A DNA stretch of 64,000 bases from Antitrichia curtipendula (taxonomy: Eukaryota > Streptophyta > Bryopsida > Hypnales > Leucodontaceae), in the NCBI GenBank assembly GCA_951230915.1, contig OX579636.1, forward strand, positions 41,481,912-41,545,911. The letters run 5' to 3'. The position numbers and the translations under genes were made by a program. This document shows positions 47,384-59,369 of the stretch, piece after piece (the stretch's first letter is position 1; the number at the start of each line of letters is the position of its first letter). The notes below the pieces were generated by a model. That model saw nothing but the letters and a program-made list of their open reading frames with translations, searched no databases and was not told where the DNA came from.

Positions 47384-49231
47384 TCAAGGAATCAGATTGT
47401 TGGCCTTCATCTTGTCCAGAACCTCCTTGAAGCACTGCTCCGTGTTGCGCCAGCCCAGAAACCCAAGCGCCTTGCTCTTGTTCATGCTGGCCACGTTCTC
47501 CGTTACCTGGCGCAATATAAAATCCGCAAACCACCAGTGGCCAACCTCGGCCAGCTTCACGGGCTCAAGCTTGTACTCCTTCACCACCTGATCCCACACA
47601 TCTTCTTTCCCTTTCATCACCTCCACCAATGGCTTTCCAAGATCACGATACTCCGGCACCTCTATGCCAAACCTGTCCGCCATGAGGGCGTGGTCAGTGC
47701 CGTTTCTTATCGTTTCCGGTTCGTGTGTGCCAAGGAAAACGAAAACGAATAACGAATAACGAAAGAAGAAAAGAGAATCAAACCTTTCTCCCAAGAGCTT
47801 CCAAAGAGTCTTCCACTTGAACACATCGCCGTTGTCGCTGTTCAGCGCTTGGTTCTTGGCCGCAGGATCCACGCACGCCCAAATCTCTTGCTCGGCGATG
47901 AGCTCCGCGTCGGACGCATCGAACAAACGTTCGTATGTGAACTCGTTCCCGGGAAACATGAACGGCTTCCCCTCCTGTCGACAAAGGAGCGCATACACCG
48001 CCAACGTCCCGACGAGGTTCATCAAATTACCGGCCGCGAAGCCGAAGATGACCGTGGGCCGGTGAATGGAATACGTCAATCGCTCGTTCGATTTCTTCAC
48101 CGCTTCGAACACAATGTCCTCCTGGTGGTGGTAGTATTGATCGTGAGGAAGCCGCGGCATGTCTTCCGAAAACGGCGCCTCGCAGGGCTTGATCTTCCCT
48201 GCGAGCTCGAACGGACCCGTGTACTGCTTCCCGCCCGTCTGCAGCACGATGTGCTGGAAATTCTCGTTCGGCAGCAGCGCATCGACGGGGTTTTGCAGCA
48301 GTCGGGAGTTCAATTCGATGTTCTCTTTCTCCGTTTTCCCTTGAACCCACGTCGTAAAGAACATGTGGGTCACGTCTTTCAAGGCCCCGAGCTTGGCTAA
48401 AGTGGCCTCCCTGTCGAGGAGATCCACTTGCATATATTCCGTCGAGGAAGGGAGCCAGGTCGGCCGGGGACGACGCCCCACGCCGTACACTTTCCAAGGA
48501 CCCCCTGGCGCCGAAGGCTTGGACAAAAGCTCCGCGAGGTAGTTCCCCACGATGCCCGTCACGCCGAGAATGAGCGCCACCTTCGGCACTCCACTCGTCG
48601 AGGAGCCGTGCGCTTCCCCGTGATGAGCACCATGATAAGCTTTCCCCTGCGATCAAATTCTCCACAAGAATCAATAAGACCAACCAATCTTAGCCCTAGT
48701 CGCTGCGAAATGAACCCTGAAAGAGAAATCAAACCGGATGAACTCTGAAGTACCCAATCACCAATAGAGAATCTCCGTAAATTCCATGCATCCCACATCC
48801 CACATGTTCCAGGCCTTCACTGTGGAATCCATGCACCTCATTCCACGAACTCCGAAACCCTACTAATGTAGATCAAAATTTCCAACATTCATTAACGGAC
48901 ACTCAACCAATCTTTACGATAGTCTCTGCAAAGTGGACGCTGAAAGAAAATCACTAGAACCGTGCCAAAATCAGGAAGAACTCTGAAGTACCCAATCACC
49001 AATAAAGAATCTCCGTAAACTCCATGCACCCTACATCCCACATGTTCCAGTCCTTCACTGGGGAATCCATGCATCTCATTGCACAAACCCCGAAACCCTA
49101 CTAATGTACAGCAAAATTTCCAACATTCAAAACGGGATACATTGAAAAGGTGACCGAAGCAACTGAAGGACGAGAGAGCTTACCCCTGCCCGAGGATCGA
49201 GTCGCCCAGTCTGCCACGGAACGGGACCCAT
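47384..49231 (-). CDS. PRISE-family enone reductase (progesterone 5-beta-reductase/iridoid synthase-like), copy 3
   Basis: Minus-strand exons 49184-49231, 47784-48646 and 47384-47672, 399 residues. Intron 1 is 537 bp, being 238 bp longer than in copies 1 and 2 through an internal duplication. Intron 2 is 111 bp and again in frame and stop-free. The NADPH motif GVTGIVG, the catalytic Lys (QTGGKQY) and Tyr (QYYHHQED) are kept. Private changes include F to Y before the catalytic Tyr, NLVGTLAV for NIVGTVAV, DLGKPL for DLGTPL and DFILRQVTEN near the C-terminus, so it is a little more diverged in the substrate-side C-terminal region. Function as for copies 1 and 2; substrate unknown. Confidence 0.88.
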
Positions 49232-49707
49232 CGTCTTCACCCAGACAACACTCGCAAACACCCTGTACACAGAATCGGAAACCACCCCTCCCTCGCAATC
49301 CAATAGTCTCTCTGAATCCTCACTCCTAATGTGGGCTGGAAACTTGTGGAATTGGTGGCACAATCGGTTCTAAATTCATCAGATAAACCGAGCTTGCCTG
49401 CGCGTACTGCACTGCTCAGAACTTGAGCGAAGAAGAGTTGGAACTCGCGAATGTTCTGCCACTGCTGACGCTCGGTTGCCCACAACCAGTACACATTCCT
49501 AGAGAAGATGAGGCATGGCTGCTCATGATATCGCCGAAGGAGTGACGGAACGTCCCCAGGGCTTGCCAAGTAAGTCACAAGTGTACTGCAACATGCAGGC
49601 CACGGGGTGATAGGCCCCGGAATGATTGGTTTGGCCTGGTGGCATCTTTGAAAAAAATTCAAGAATTTCCAACTAAAAGACAGATGTGAGAAGTGGGGAG
49701 AGCGGTG

Positions 49708-49711
<4 letters not shown>

Positions 49712-49743
<32 letters not shown>
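49712..49743 (+). repeat. Poly-T run (32 bases)
   Basis: Expansion of the attttattttatttta tract present in PRISE segments 1 and 2. Length may be affected by sequencing error. Confidence 0.8.
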
Positions 49744-49744
<1 letters not shown>

Positions 49745-49920
49745 ACAAAGTATGAATTTGTTATGAATTTTTGAAGTGTACTACCCAATTGGTTCAGAAG
49801 AGTCTCTAGAGTCTAGACTACCCCAAAGCCAATAAGAAGTGTATCCAAAATAGTCATCTTACTCACCTAAAGTGGTCACAATATGAAGGCCTAAAAAAGT
49901 CACTTTGTTTGATGAATTTA

Positions 49921-51782
49921 CACTTGAGAGGTGGAAATTCTTGTTGTTATTACTAATCACTTCATCACCATCATCCAAGACAATGATTGTAGTCACTAAT
50001 TCAATCTATTGTAGTTCAAATTTTATTTATTGAAAAAAGTGTCGTAGTTTGATGTAAGATTTTAATGGTCATTTCCTAGGTATTTGTGACAGATCTTTTG
50101 TCAATTATAGGCTAGTTTACCTATGATGTAGGGGTCTTCATTTAAAACTACTCTTGAGTCTTGACAGTTGCATGCAAATGTGGAATGGAAAGCAAGTGCA
50201 ATGAAAAGAGCCTTTACATCTAAAGTAAGTAACACCCAAAACTAACAAATTAAGAAAAATAACACTATGCACCTAAATCCTATATTTAGGCAAATTAAAT
50301 ATACAACAAGAATACGTAATGTTGGTTTTAGATGCACTATTGAGTGGGGGTTACATATTTTAATTAGTGAATTTTATTGGAGGATGATACATTATATTTC
50401 CCTTACTCCAATTCTTTAGGAGACAGTCATTATAGAGGTCAAATAGGTTGAATGTGAGACAAGTGTGTCCCAAGTAATGATAGTATGGCAAGTGTAGAAT
50501 GTTTTAAGTGTCTTTGAAGAGAAGGTCATTATATAAGGACTCTTGAGGCAAAAAAATGAAATGAATAGTGCACCTATTGGTCCAAAAATCAATATAGTTT
50601 TTGAAAAAGTACCTTGCTGATATCTCTTGTCCTTTGAAGCTTAAAGAAATTTGAGTATAGCAGGTGTTGGAGCTAGGTTTTTGTGGAAATCCAATTTTCT
50701 TCTTCCTTTCATTAGGACTCACCTTAGTATGGAAGCCCTTTAAGTATAATGTAATTATTTTGCACCATCTGGCTTTTTGAGTAAAGTTTTGTTCCAACTT
50801 CTTTAGTGCCAATAGATACATAAAAAGGCAATTATGGGGTGTTTATGACTACACCCTATGGGTGGTTTTGTAATTTAAAGGCTGACCACTTCGAAAATTC
50901 ACAAAAACTACAATTTTAATCAAAAAATTATAATTCCACTTGGGTTTGATATGTGAAACAAGTACACACCTCTGAAAATATGTGCCCCTCTTGGAATTGG
51001 AATTGGCCGTAAGATATTCATATTTCAAATCAAGGTGGTAACAGGCTTGTGTACCTTAAAGAAGTCACTAAATTATGCTATAAGATAGTGTGCTATAAAA
51101 GCGCCCATCTTCTTCAAACCACCCCTATTTTTAGGTGGAAAAGATGGGGTGATCCTAGAATGGACCAATTTAGCAATTGAATGCATTGAGGAAAAATTGT
51201 TTTTCTATTGCAAGAGCCAATCACTGTTTTTGATTTCTGCACATCTCTTTACAAGTTGCAAGTGGACAGATTTTGGAAGAACTATGTTCACAAATAGGTG
51301 CCTATGCCCTGAATCTTTGAAAATTTATAAGTAATTCAAAAATGCTTGTAAAAATACAAAACCACTTGTGTTACGTTCCACATCTACTTTTCTTTCTCTG
51401 AAAAATGATCTATAAATATTTTTGTCCATGTAAGCCTGTGAAAAAGGCATACCAGCCCTTAAATGGTCGCTTTAAGAGCATACTACCTTAGTCCAGCCAC
51501 GGAACAAAAGTCTTCCGAGCCAAAGGACTACGAGATTTCTTCTACTTGAACACTTAAAGCTCGACCAATGGATAACCGTACACACTACACAGAATGCTAA
51601 AAGAAACCATGAGTCTATAGACTCTCCTATTGACCTCCGTCAGACTCCAAGTTGAGAAACCATTAAAGATGTAGAATACAGATTTTACTCACCCACATCA
51701 GGTGATAGTCCTGTTGTACAGTTCAAAAATGAAGCATGATGTCCATGGTCATGGCCACACATTCCAAATCTTCAATACAGAT
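49921..51782. other. Gene-less stretch
   Basis: Outside the duplication. AT-rich. A 105-codon minus-strand frame (50504-50821) and a 61-codon plus frame (51149-51334) show no known motif. Confidence 0.4.
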
Positions 51783-53567
51783 CTAGAGTGAGTAGTGGTT
51801 TCTTAACGCAACGTTCCTTACAGAGACAAGGTTACAAGTAATCTCATGACCTAAAACACGTTCAATCAAAGCCACGGGCATCCACCTCTTGGGCTGCACT
51901 TCCAGGATGTAAGACAAGTACGTCTCCATTCTATCCTTGATTTCCGAGCTTGCGCTTCCAGATGTCTGCACGCAAGAACAATCAACTTCAGATGCTTTGC
52001 ATACATCATAGAAACAACCTCCAGATCATAAGATAATGAACCAAGAAGGGTCAGTGTGACTTGTAACAAGCCCCTTGTGTTTAAAATCTCCATATCCCTG
52101 ACACTGACCAGGCAGAATTTGAGGCTATTTGGAGAAAAACGAAACCCTGCAAAAAGAGCAGGTATGAGAGATGGAACAAAAGGAAGTGGAAAACCAAAGT
52201 AGGACAGACCTGATGCATGCGCCATGTGCCTTTGAAAACCTGGAAATCGCCTTCGACAGTATCGAAATGCAAGTCCCGTAATATACCATCCTCTAGGGCT
52301 TGCGAAGCCTCCTCTGTGACTTCCACGACAGCTTTGGCTTTGAATTTCAATCCTAGAGCCAATTTTTTCTGCCCAATCTGTCTCCCAAGTATGCACAGAC
52401 TCAGTCATTGTAGATTGAATCTACTACTTCAATATGAAAAAAAAGTATAGAAACGTGACATACGAATATCATATGGACATCAAAATGGACAAGAATACAC
52501 AGCTTGTTTAAGCGCCGTGGTTACATTGTTTTCTCTACACCGTGTGCAGTCGCTCGTCTATGAAGGACTGTGTCTGCTCGATGCAATACGGCCCCTTAAA
52601 TTACACTTCAGAGAAATAAGCTGCCAGTGTGACCTAAATGAGACAGCCTGAAATCTTGAACGATGGTTCATACTGATTTGAGACAACATACCACCTTAAA
52701 TCAAAACTCGTGGCAATTTTAGGTCATCTATCAATAAACCTTTGAACCCTTATAAGTTTTACATACATTATCCAAATAAGGCATACTTTGGTGCGTTGGA
52801 ATCCCCTTGCAATCGCTAACAAAAATCAATAAAAGTTCGACTATTATACTTTTATCGTCTATTATGATTATAGGAACAATAGACGACGCTTAAAGTGTCG
52901 CTTTTAGGTCTGGTGACCTAGTTTGGAATAGAGTACAGCAGTATCACAGCAAAGGATTGATTCTTCCAACTTAACCTCTTCGTCCTTCGGAGTGCAGTTC
53001 ATAAAAATTACTTTAGGTGTAGTATTTTCATTCCATGACAGTGACGAAATGACTCAAGCAAGTGATGTACCATTGAAATCCAGGTGTTAGTTAAGATACC
53101 TGTAAAAGTCGAGCTCCATTAGGCCTGAGCTCCAGCACACGACTCTCAGCCAACCCCGGAATATGGTCTGCCAGGTGGTTGTAATCCGTCAACACTCCCC
53201 ACACAGCCTCCAAAGGGGCTTGAATTGCGATTTTGGCCACCACTCTTCGAGTATTATTACCTAAATTCGTCACATTCAAATCGACTTTTACCTCCGCCTC
53301 CGCCTCCTCCGAAAGCCCCTTTTCAATTTCCTTTTCAGTTCCCTCTATCAGCCCCGCCATCGCCATCACTCCAACTCGCTCTTGATATTGCAAACGCTTC
53401 TGACGCGAACGCAAGCTCGGCCTGACCACGCATACCACTAGAGAATTTGATCTCAACCTACTCGGGCAAACATTCCGTGTGCATGCCCTGAAATTCTCAT
53501 ACGCACACCCGTCAACCCTCGTAAACCCGCAGGAGGAAGTCCATGGAGAAGACGCCAGCCGCGCCAT
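51783..53567 (-). CDS. START-like polyketide cyclase/lipid-transport protein, probably plastid-targeted
   Basis: Three minus-strand exons joined in phase 0: 53100-53567, 52210-52377 and 51783-51965, giving 272 residues. Junctions are LLQ|IGQKKLALGLKF and MHQ|TSGSASSE. The N-terminus (MARLASSPWTSSCGFTRV...) is Ser/Arg-rich and low in acid, like a chloroplast transit peptide. After an acidic linker comes the SRPBCC/START-like fold: APLEAVWGVLTDYNHLADHI, PGLAESRVLE, KFKAKAVVEV, VEGDFQVFKGTW, and a C-terminal PKRWMPVALIERVLGHEI helix. The order matches the Arabidopsis At4g01650-type family as I remember it. The family binds hydrophobic ligands in a helix-grip cavity; the ligand is unknown here. 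Complete and single-copy in this window. Intron 1 carries a decayed MITE. Confidence 0.85.
52690..52920. mobile_element. Diverged relative of the 272-bp TA MITE, in intron 1
   Basis: Shares a run with 7747-8018 in the same order: gacccttaataac/gaacccttataag, gtccaaat/atccaaat, tttggtgcgtt/ctctggtgcgtt, then an internal ccccttgcaatcgctaacaa/cctttcacttgccaacaa segment. The ends are decayed. Confidence 0.5.
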
Positions 53568-55333
53568 CTACGGAACACTAAAATGGCTGAGCAGTTTTCC
53601 CCTGTCGCAAGAAAGACTCGGAGTCGAGAATCTGAACACTTTACACACGCAAGCAGGAGGTAGGATGAAGCTCAAATTTCGAAACGTGCTATGAAATTGT
53701 GACACTGGTGGATTGCTAACACGCGACAACGATCCAAGAGCGAGGGCCCATCCAGAAAGGAAAACGCAGCCGCCCTGAGAAGGACAGTCTCGACGACAAG
53801 TGCCGCGCTCGGGGCTCCCCAATCCAAATGGACAACAGCAGTGATTTTCTTAAAGCGGAATTGGGTACACTGATTGGTCCTCACATTGCATGTGACAGTA
53901 ATTTATCAAAGTCACACTATTTTGAATTAAAGTAGTGCAGGTTGGAATAATACTATAACGTATCAATTTTCACAACATGAAAATTTGAGGAGATATTAAA
54001 TTCTTAGAGCGTGTTAATTTCCACCCTTTACTAATAGGACAAAATAGAGTAGAAGGTTTTGAAACAGTTCAGGATCTTCATATTGTTATTAGGTGTGGGT
54101 GTAGACGGAGGGTATTCCTCGTGAGAAACAATTGTTAGAAAATTGGATGAATGTTCTTAGATTTGAATTGATGGTTTCAGGGACCCTATACAAATGCAAC
54201 ATGCAAATTACAATGATTTTGCCACCAAATGATATTTAAAAGTGCAAATGAGATTTTTTTAGTAGTGGTTTGCAACCTCTTAGAATCATTTATTCATTAA
54301 GGTAAGGTGTAATAAGATTGTCTTTGCTCTAAAAATGTCCTTTAACCTAGTTACATAACTTGGCTACACAAAACAGCAAAACAACATATTAGATCAAAAA
54401 TTATTTAGATTAAACAAAAAATTCAAGATAACAATAGAAAAGAAAAATTTACTTGCTAAATCGGAATGTCTTTATGATATGTTGGACCTCTACTTCCTTA
54501 TTGCCAAGATCTATAAAAGAAACGGCAAAGCGTTGTGGTTGTGCATAAAAAACTATCATTGTATTGATGATGGAAACAATGAAAGTGTCAAAAATTGTTT
54601 TATCTTCCTCGAAAGTTAGAATATGGCAATTTGTAGCACGGCAAGCCTCAATGCTTGAACTTGTAGAAATACAAAAATGCATTTAGAATATAAAATTACA
54701 ACTTCAAAAACTTTGTATGTTTTTATATATAATAAAAAAAAAATCAAGATTAATATGTATTTTTTTGCAGTCCATAAGCACATCTCCAAATATAGAACAT
54801 GCTTCAATAAGCATATGCATGAAAAGGCAAGACTCTTTGCGAGGACTCCGCCACGGCCTCTCGCCATTCATAGCAATGTCATCTTTGTCACATAAATCCT
54901 AGAGAAAAATATAACAAACCGCATAGTCTATAGAACGATTCAAGTAAAAATCCAATATAGTTGAAAATAAAGTAAGTTCAAAACAAAGATGCAAAGCGTG
55001 AGCTGTAAGTTGCCATAGTAGTTGAATTTGAAGGTGACGTCAAAGGTAGACGATTCATTTTCATCCAATCCTAAACACTTTTGAACCCAAAGCTCGCGCA
55101 ATATTCGAGAAAGTGTGCTTTAATATGATTGTTGCAAGGATACATGACTAGAAGACCACTATATATGGTTGTCTAGATAGTTGTCTGCAAAGTCTTTTGA
55201 TGGATTGCAACCACTTGTTTGAGAATTGGTTCCATTTTAGGATGAATGTAAGGAGAGAAAAAACGGTATGAACATGAAGAACTTCAAGAATATTGACAAA
55301 AATCAAGTCTACTGCAGCCTAGGTTGGGACCTA
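53568..55333. other. Upstream region of the START-like gene and gene-less DNA
   Basis: The promoter side of the START-like gene lies just right of 53567. Further on, AT-rich DNA with only short frames. Confidence 0.4.
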
Positions 55334-55620
55334 GGTTCCTTGACTATATTTTCACCAAAAACGCTCTAAAACTGTCATTTCTAATACCAGTACCAAAAAT
55401 TTGAAAAAAAAACTTTTTTTTTGACACATGTAACTGTATGATCTTGTAGTATGCTGACTTGAGAACATGTGGTAAAATTTTCAGAAATTTCCACTACGTG
55501 AATTGCAAGATATAAGCATTCAAATTCATTGAAATCATTTTTTTGGCATTGCAAAAAACAGAATAGTTGCACTTCACAAGCTCACTTTTCTATGAAAAAA
55601 TGTCCAATATGGTGATGCCC
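55334..55620. mobile_element. Partial TTAA-family element T7
   Basis: ttccttgactatattttcac, aaaacgctctaaaactgtca, atttctaataccagtacc follow the order of the left halves of T1 and T3. The left TTAA and CCCC end are replaced by gggacctagg, and no right end is seen. A truncated copy. Confidence 0.55.
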
Positions 55621-55848
55621 TATTTAACTACTTTTGGACTTTGGGCCCAATTTCGGACTTTTTGGAAGATATCCCATGATGATTACAACCGACATTATGG
55701 AAAAAATCACCGTCATGATGTTGAAAGTAGCTAGGATAATAGGTAATTGAACACATATGTATATTAAAAGCCATATAACAGAATGCGCTTTAGCATTGTA
55801 AGCGTTTAGGGTGTGTTTTTTGCTGTTTTACTCATTGAAACAAATCCA

Positions 55849-55868
55849 TCATCTAGGGATTTCATGAT
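55849..55868. repeat. 20-bp near-palindrome, copy 1
   Basis: CATCTAGGGATTTCATGATG. Leftmost clear member of the family; a more degenerate one lies at 55662-55681. Confidence 0.6.
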
Positions 55869-56034
55869 GTAGAGATTGAAATACTTGTCCACAAATTTAC
55901 TTCTGGAAATTGCAGACTATGTGTAAATATTGTGAATTCAAATGCTAACATGTCTACATGTTTATTTCGTTAGAAGCATTGAGATCCACAACAAAATGGA
56001 GGTATGAAATCCATCACTGAAATTGGGAATTGGA

Positions 56035-56054
56035 GATCAAGAAATCTCCAGATG
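56035..56054. repeat. 20-bp near-palindrome, copy 2 (degenerate)
   Basis: GATCAAGAAATCTCCAGATG. Confidence 0.5.
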
Positions 56055-56240
56055 AAATTCCCATAGCATTATACAGGCATATAGGATGACATGTTCAATG
56101 CATTCAAATAGAGAGATTTCTGCAAAATAGAGACAATTGTATAGTGAAGTAAGGTGAAATCACCACAATTCATTCGTAAAGATACACCAAAGCATACTTA
56201 GGCGTGCGCCTCTGAAATGAATATGAAATTAGCTTGCATT

Positions 56241-57486
56241 TCAGAGTCTACTGTACAAGCTATTGGGGTCATCTCTAACATGTATGACCGGGGGGATTAA
56301 ATGCATCCGCATGTTCATAGGATCTATATCAAGGAAATGAACCGTTCGATTCCTAAGTACCTCCCTGGCATGAGGATCACTAACGAGGGTCTTCAATACA
56401 TGTCGACGATGAGGATGATGGAGTTGCAACTTGCAATGTAAATCACATCCACAAATTATCCGCCATAACCTCGAAATAAGTTTTTGTGGAAGAAAACATG
56501 CAAGAATCTCTTTCAATGACGACCAATGCATATTCGACCAGAGGAAAACGGAAGTCGTTGTCAGCAAAAGACTAATGAACGCCTCGAAGCGTGATAATGT
56601 CTTCACATTAATCTGGAGATCCGAAGGAGAATCGCCACTGAAGAGAGCACCCATGAGTACCAGGATCACTACCGCCTGCAGAGAACAATACCCGCCCACA
56701 GTCAAGGACACAATACTTATAATGAAAAAAACCGTGACCTTAATTATCGAGAGATCTCCTGATGGAATATATCCTATGAAACTGTCTGTAGCATACCCGA
56801 ACAAGGGATCAGTGTTCCATGAACTGCAGTAATCAAGCATTCCGATTTACTAATAAAACTATAAAGAAGAACGCAGAAAACAATTTGTACTTCCGACGAC
56901 CCCCAGAAGCTTTGGGAAAAAATGTGAGACTTGTGTAATTTTGCTCCCATCAATTCAAAGTAATTCCGAGATGATCGAGAGAAGTAGGGCTCCATTATTA
57001 AGTGAACTGCTTATGGAGAATGTAGATCATTCATAAACTAAAATGAACTAAAAAACTACCTCTACATGTGGTGGTAGAATCAGAGGAATAGAATTCGGAC
57101 CGAGGTAAACCATGAAGATCCGTACCGTGAAATCCCGTGATGCAGATTGTAAAAGAGTAATACACCCGTACCCAAAAAGCAGAATTATCGAACATCAGGA
57201 GATCTCCGGATGAGGTAATAGACGAGCTTATTACAAAATAACATCCAAAGAGTTTATGCAGAAGAGAACTGAACCAGTGTCCATATTACTGATGGACGAA
57301 TGAGTTGGTAAGAAAAAAAAAATATTGTAAGAATGAATTCCAAGCGAAAGAAATGAGAAACAAAACAATGATACCATACGCACTCAGAATAAAGATATGA
57401 CATGTATAAGGAATCATGTAACGGGAGATTTCCTGACAAAGAGTCAGCAGTGGGAGGGCTAGGGGCCCCAACTTACCACAATTCAA
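56241..57486 (-). CDS. Putative multi-spanning membrane protein, exons incomplete
   Basis: The clearest exon is 56241-56840: about 199 residues with three hydrophobic spans (about residues 33-49, 52-68, 86-101), then a His/Arg-rich soluble tail ending HVRDDPNSLYSRL. A second hydrophobic frame upstream on the same strand (about 57286-57486, FILSAYGIIVLFLISFAW) may be an earlier exon. Candidate acceptors (tactgcag, ctacagacag) precede or lie in the first exon. I do not recognise the family. One 20-bp palindrome lies inside the coding frame (reads SGDLSI) and others lie between the hydrophobic exons. Exon structure is not settled; it could be decayed. Confidence 0.35.
56745..56764. repeat. 20-bp near-palindrome, copy 3 (in coding frame)
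   Basis: TATCGAGAGATCTCCTGATG. On the minus strand it reads S-G-D-L-S-I in the membrane-protein frame. Confidence 0.7.
57123..57142. repeat. 20-bp near-palindrome, copy 4 (degenerate)
   Basis: TACCGTGAAATCCCGTGATG. Confidence 0.6.
57193..57212. repeat. 20-bp near-palindrome, copy 5
   Basis: CATCAGGAGATCTCCGGATG; palindromic except for one base pair. Centred on AGATCT. Confidence 0.8.
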
Positions 57487-57887
57487 ATACGATTAAAATT
57501 ATTCCAAGGGAGGTAGAAGGGTAATAGAATAGCGAGAACGTAAATGAAGTATCTGACAAAAACATAATGAAGGACTCATAAAACGGAGAGCATTTGTGAG
57601 ACAAATCAGACATCTACATCTCTTCCGAGAAAATCCTAAAACTACGCAAATTTAACGAACTGAGTCTGCCCGAAGGATTATCATTTACATATTACAGGAT
57701 CATGGAAAACAAACGGCCATACTAAGAAATAAACAACCACATTAGCGAATTCGCTGGAAATTCCCATCATACCGATCACAAACAATAGAAAACAGTAACT
57801 CACAGAAGGGACGGAACATAGAGTACTTTAATGAGAAAACAAGAATAGCTTGGTATTTGACTACAAGAACACTGAAGTTGCAGAAAG

Positions 57888-57907
57888 CATCGTGAGATAT
57901 CACGATG
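57888..57907. repeat. 20-bp near-palindrome, copy 6
   Basis: CATCGTGAGATATCACGATG; both 8-base half-sites are exact inverted copies. Confidence 0.8.
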
Positions 57908-58074
57908 ATCGCATTACTATGAAGATTACATGTAAATTTATAAGGTCACCCAGTTTGTCTGTTATGGACATAAGCGTCGAAGTCAGTTACAAAAGATGCA
58001 TTTACTATGATTATAGTCTGTTCTACCAATATTGTGAGACCCACCATCTCTACTTATATAGAAGTCCCAGATAT

Positions 58075-58094
58075 CATCGTGAGATCTCCGGATA
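58075..58094. repeat. 20-bp near-palindrome, copy 7
   Basis: CATCGTGAGATCTCCGGATA, 28 bases beyond the HAD exon stop. Confidence 0.75.
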
Positions 58095-58121
58095 ACGCCT
58101 ATTGAGTATGAAAAAACAGCC

Positions 58122-58777
58122 CTATTTAGGAATTCCACCCAGAATACTCTTCGCCAGCCTGGAAAACTTAATCTCCGACCTCTGACCACCCGGAAGTGGA
58201 TGGTTCAAGACGTAGGAGACGACACTCTCGTTTGACTGAAGCAGACCCTGAAGCCATGGCTTCAACTGCCCCTCCAAGAAGTAGTCCCTCAGATCACCGG
58301 CCCATGTTTTCGGATGAACGGCGGTGCATGGATCATTCAGGAGGTTCTTAATCGGACTGTCATCAATTAGAAGAACATTGTCTAAGGAATTCAAATTCGC
58401 AATATTGGCGAAGGTAGTCAGATCCTTCAGAAAGTAGGGCCTATCCGGATTGTTGCGGTCTCTAAAGGACGATACCCTGCAATCCTCCTGCGAGAGAACA
58501 ATGACGTCCGCTGCTTTAAATGAGGTGGGCCGCAGAAGGGTATCTAGTAGAGACCTCACATTCCGGCTCAAAGCGCTGCTCCAGAACGCAACGGCTGCAT
58601 GTCTACGCAACCAGTCAAGGAACTCTACAACACCCGGACGGGGTACATTCTTGCGTCGATTAAGATCATCAAAAGATCTGTGAAGAAGAAGCCCATTGAG
58701 GTCAAGGACCATAGAGTACCGTCTGAAAACTACCTCTCTCGATGAACTCGCCACAGGCAAGGAAGGCATTCCAAGCT
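58122..58777 (-). other. FCP1-like HAD phosphatase domain exon
   Basis: The last exon of the composite gene, open throughout. DLNG replaces the usual DxDx(T/V) of catalytic HAD phosphatases; the first Asp nucleophile is present but the second Asp is Asn, so acid/base catalysis may be lost. Plant FCP1-like proteins with DLNG/DVNG are known. It may bind phosphoprotein or phosphorylated ends without turnover (inference). Confidence 0.7.
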
Positions 58778-59349
58778 CTGCAAAAGACAAAAGAAACATG
58801 TAGTTAGAGTCAATTCAGGAGACATAGCTTTAAAACAAGATATGATACAAAGAAATAGTACAACACTCAAGCACCTGAGACGTCTTCCGTTTCATTTCCC
58901 CTCGGCTTCGGCGCATCGCTCTCCGGTACTTTCAGAGCATCTTGTGACGGCGCCCCCTGTTCAAGATTCAAGTTAAACACCTCTTTGTATATGAAACGAT
59001 TCGCTTGCCTTACGGCTTCCAGATGCTTTGACTTCGGATTATCTAGTGGCCGATTGGGATATGAATTTAGACTCGAGAAATGACATAACTCCTTGAACAC
59101 ATCAAAATTGCTGACCTTCAGAACCTCTGCCCCATCTAAGGGCAAGGCATCCAAACCCCCCGTGTCCACACTTGTATCACTTTCTCGAGCAACCTCACCT
59201 GCTGCCTCGAGGGCGATGTTTACTACAGATGCCTCCTCAAGCCTCGACGAGTCCCTACCTGGTAGGGGACTGAATAAGTCCAAATCCATCATAGCATCCT
59301 TTCGAAAGTCAACACTCATGTCCAACTGCACGCGCTTATCCATAGGCAC

Positions 59350-59369
59350 TATCGTGGGATCCCCCGATG
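59350..59369. repeat. 20-bp near-palindrome, copy 8 (in exon)
   Basis: TATCGTGGGATCCCCCGATG; minus-strand frame reads S-G-D-P-T-I. Confidence 0.75.

Larger units (their letters stand above)
46949..49920. repeat. PRISE-bearing duplicated segment, copy 3
   Basis: Near-identical to the other two segments. It has an extra diverged tandem duplication of 238 bases in intron 1 (about 48890-49125), a 34-base insertion near 49501, and a 32-T run at 49712-49743 where the other copies have attttattttatttta. Confidence 0.85.
57487..58121. other. Spacer between membrane-protein exons and the HAD exon
   Basis: Non-coding or unresolved exons. Contains three palindromes, one of them degenerate (58030-58049). 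Confidence 0.4.
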
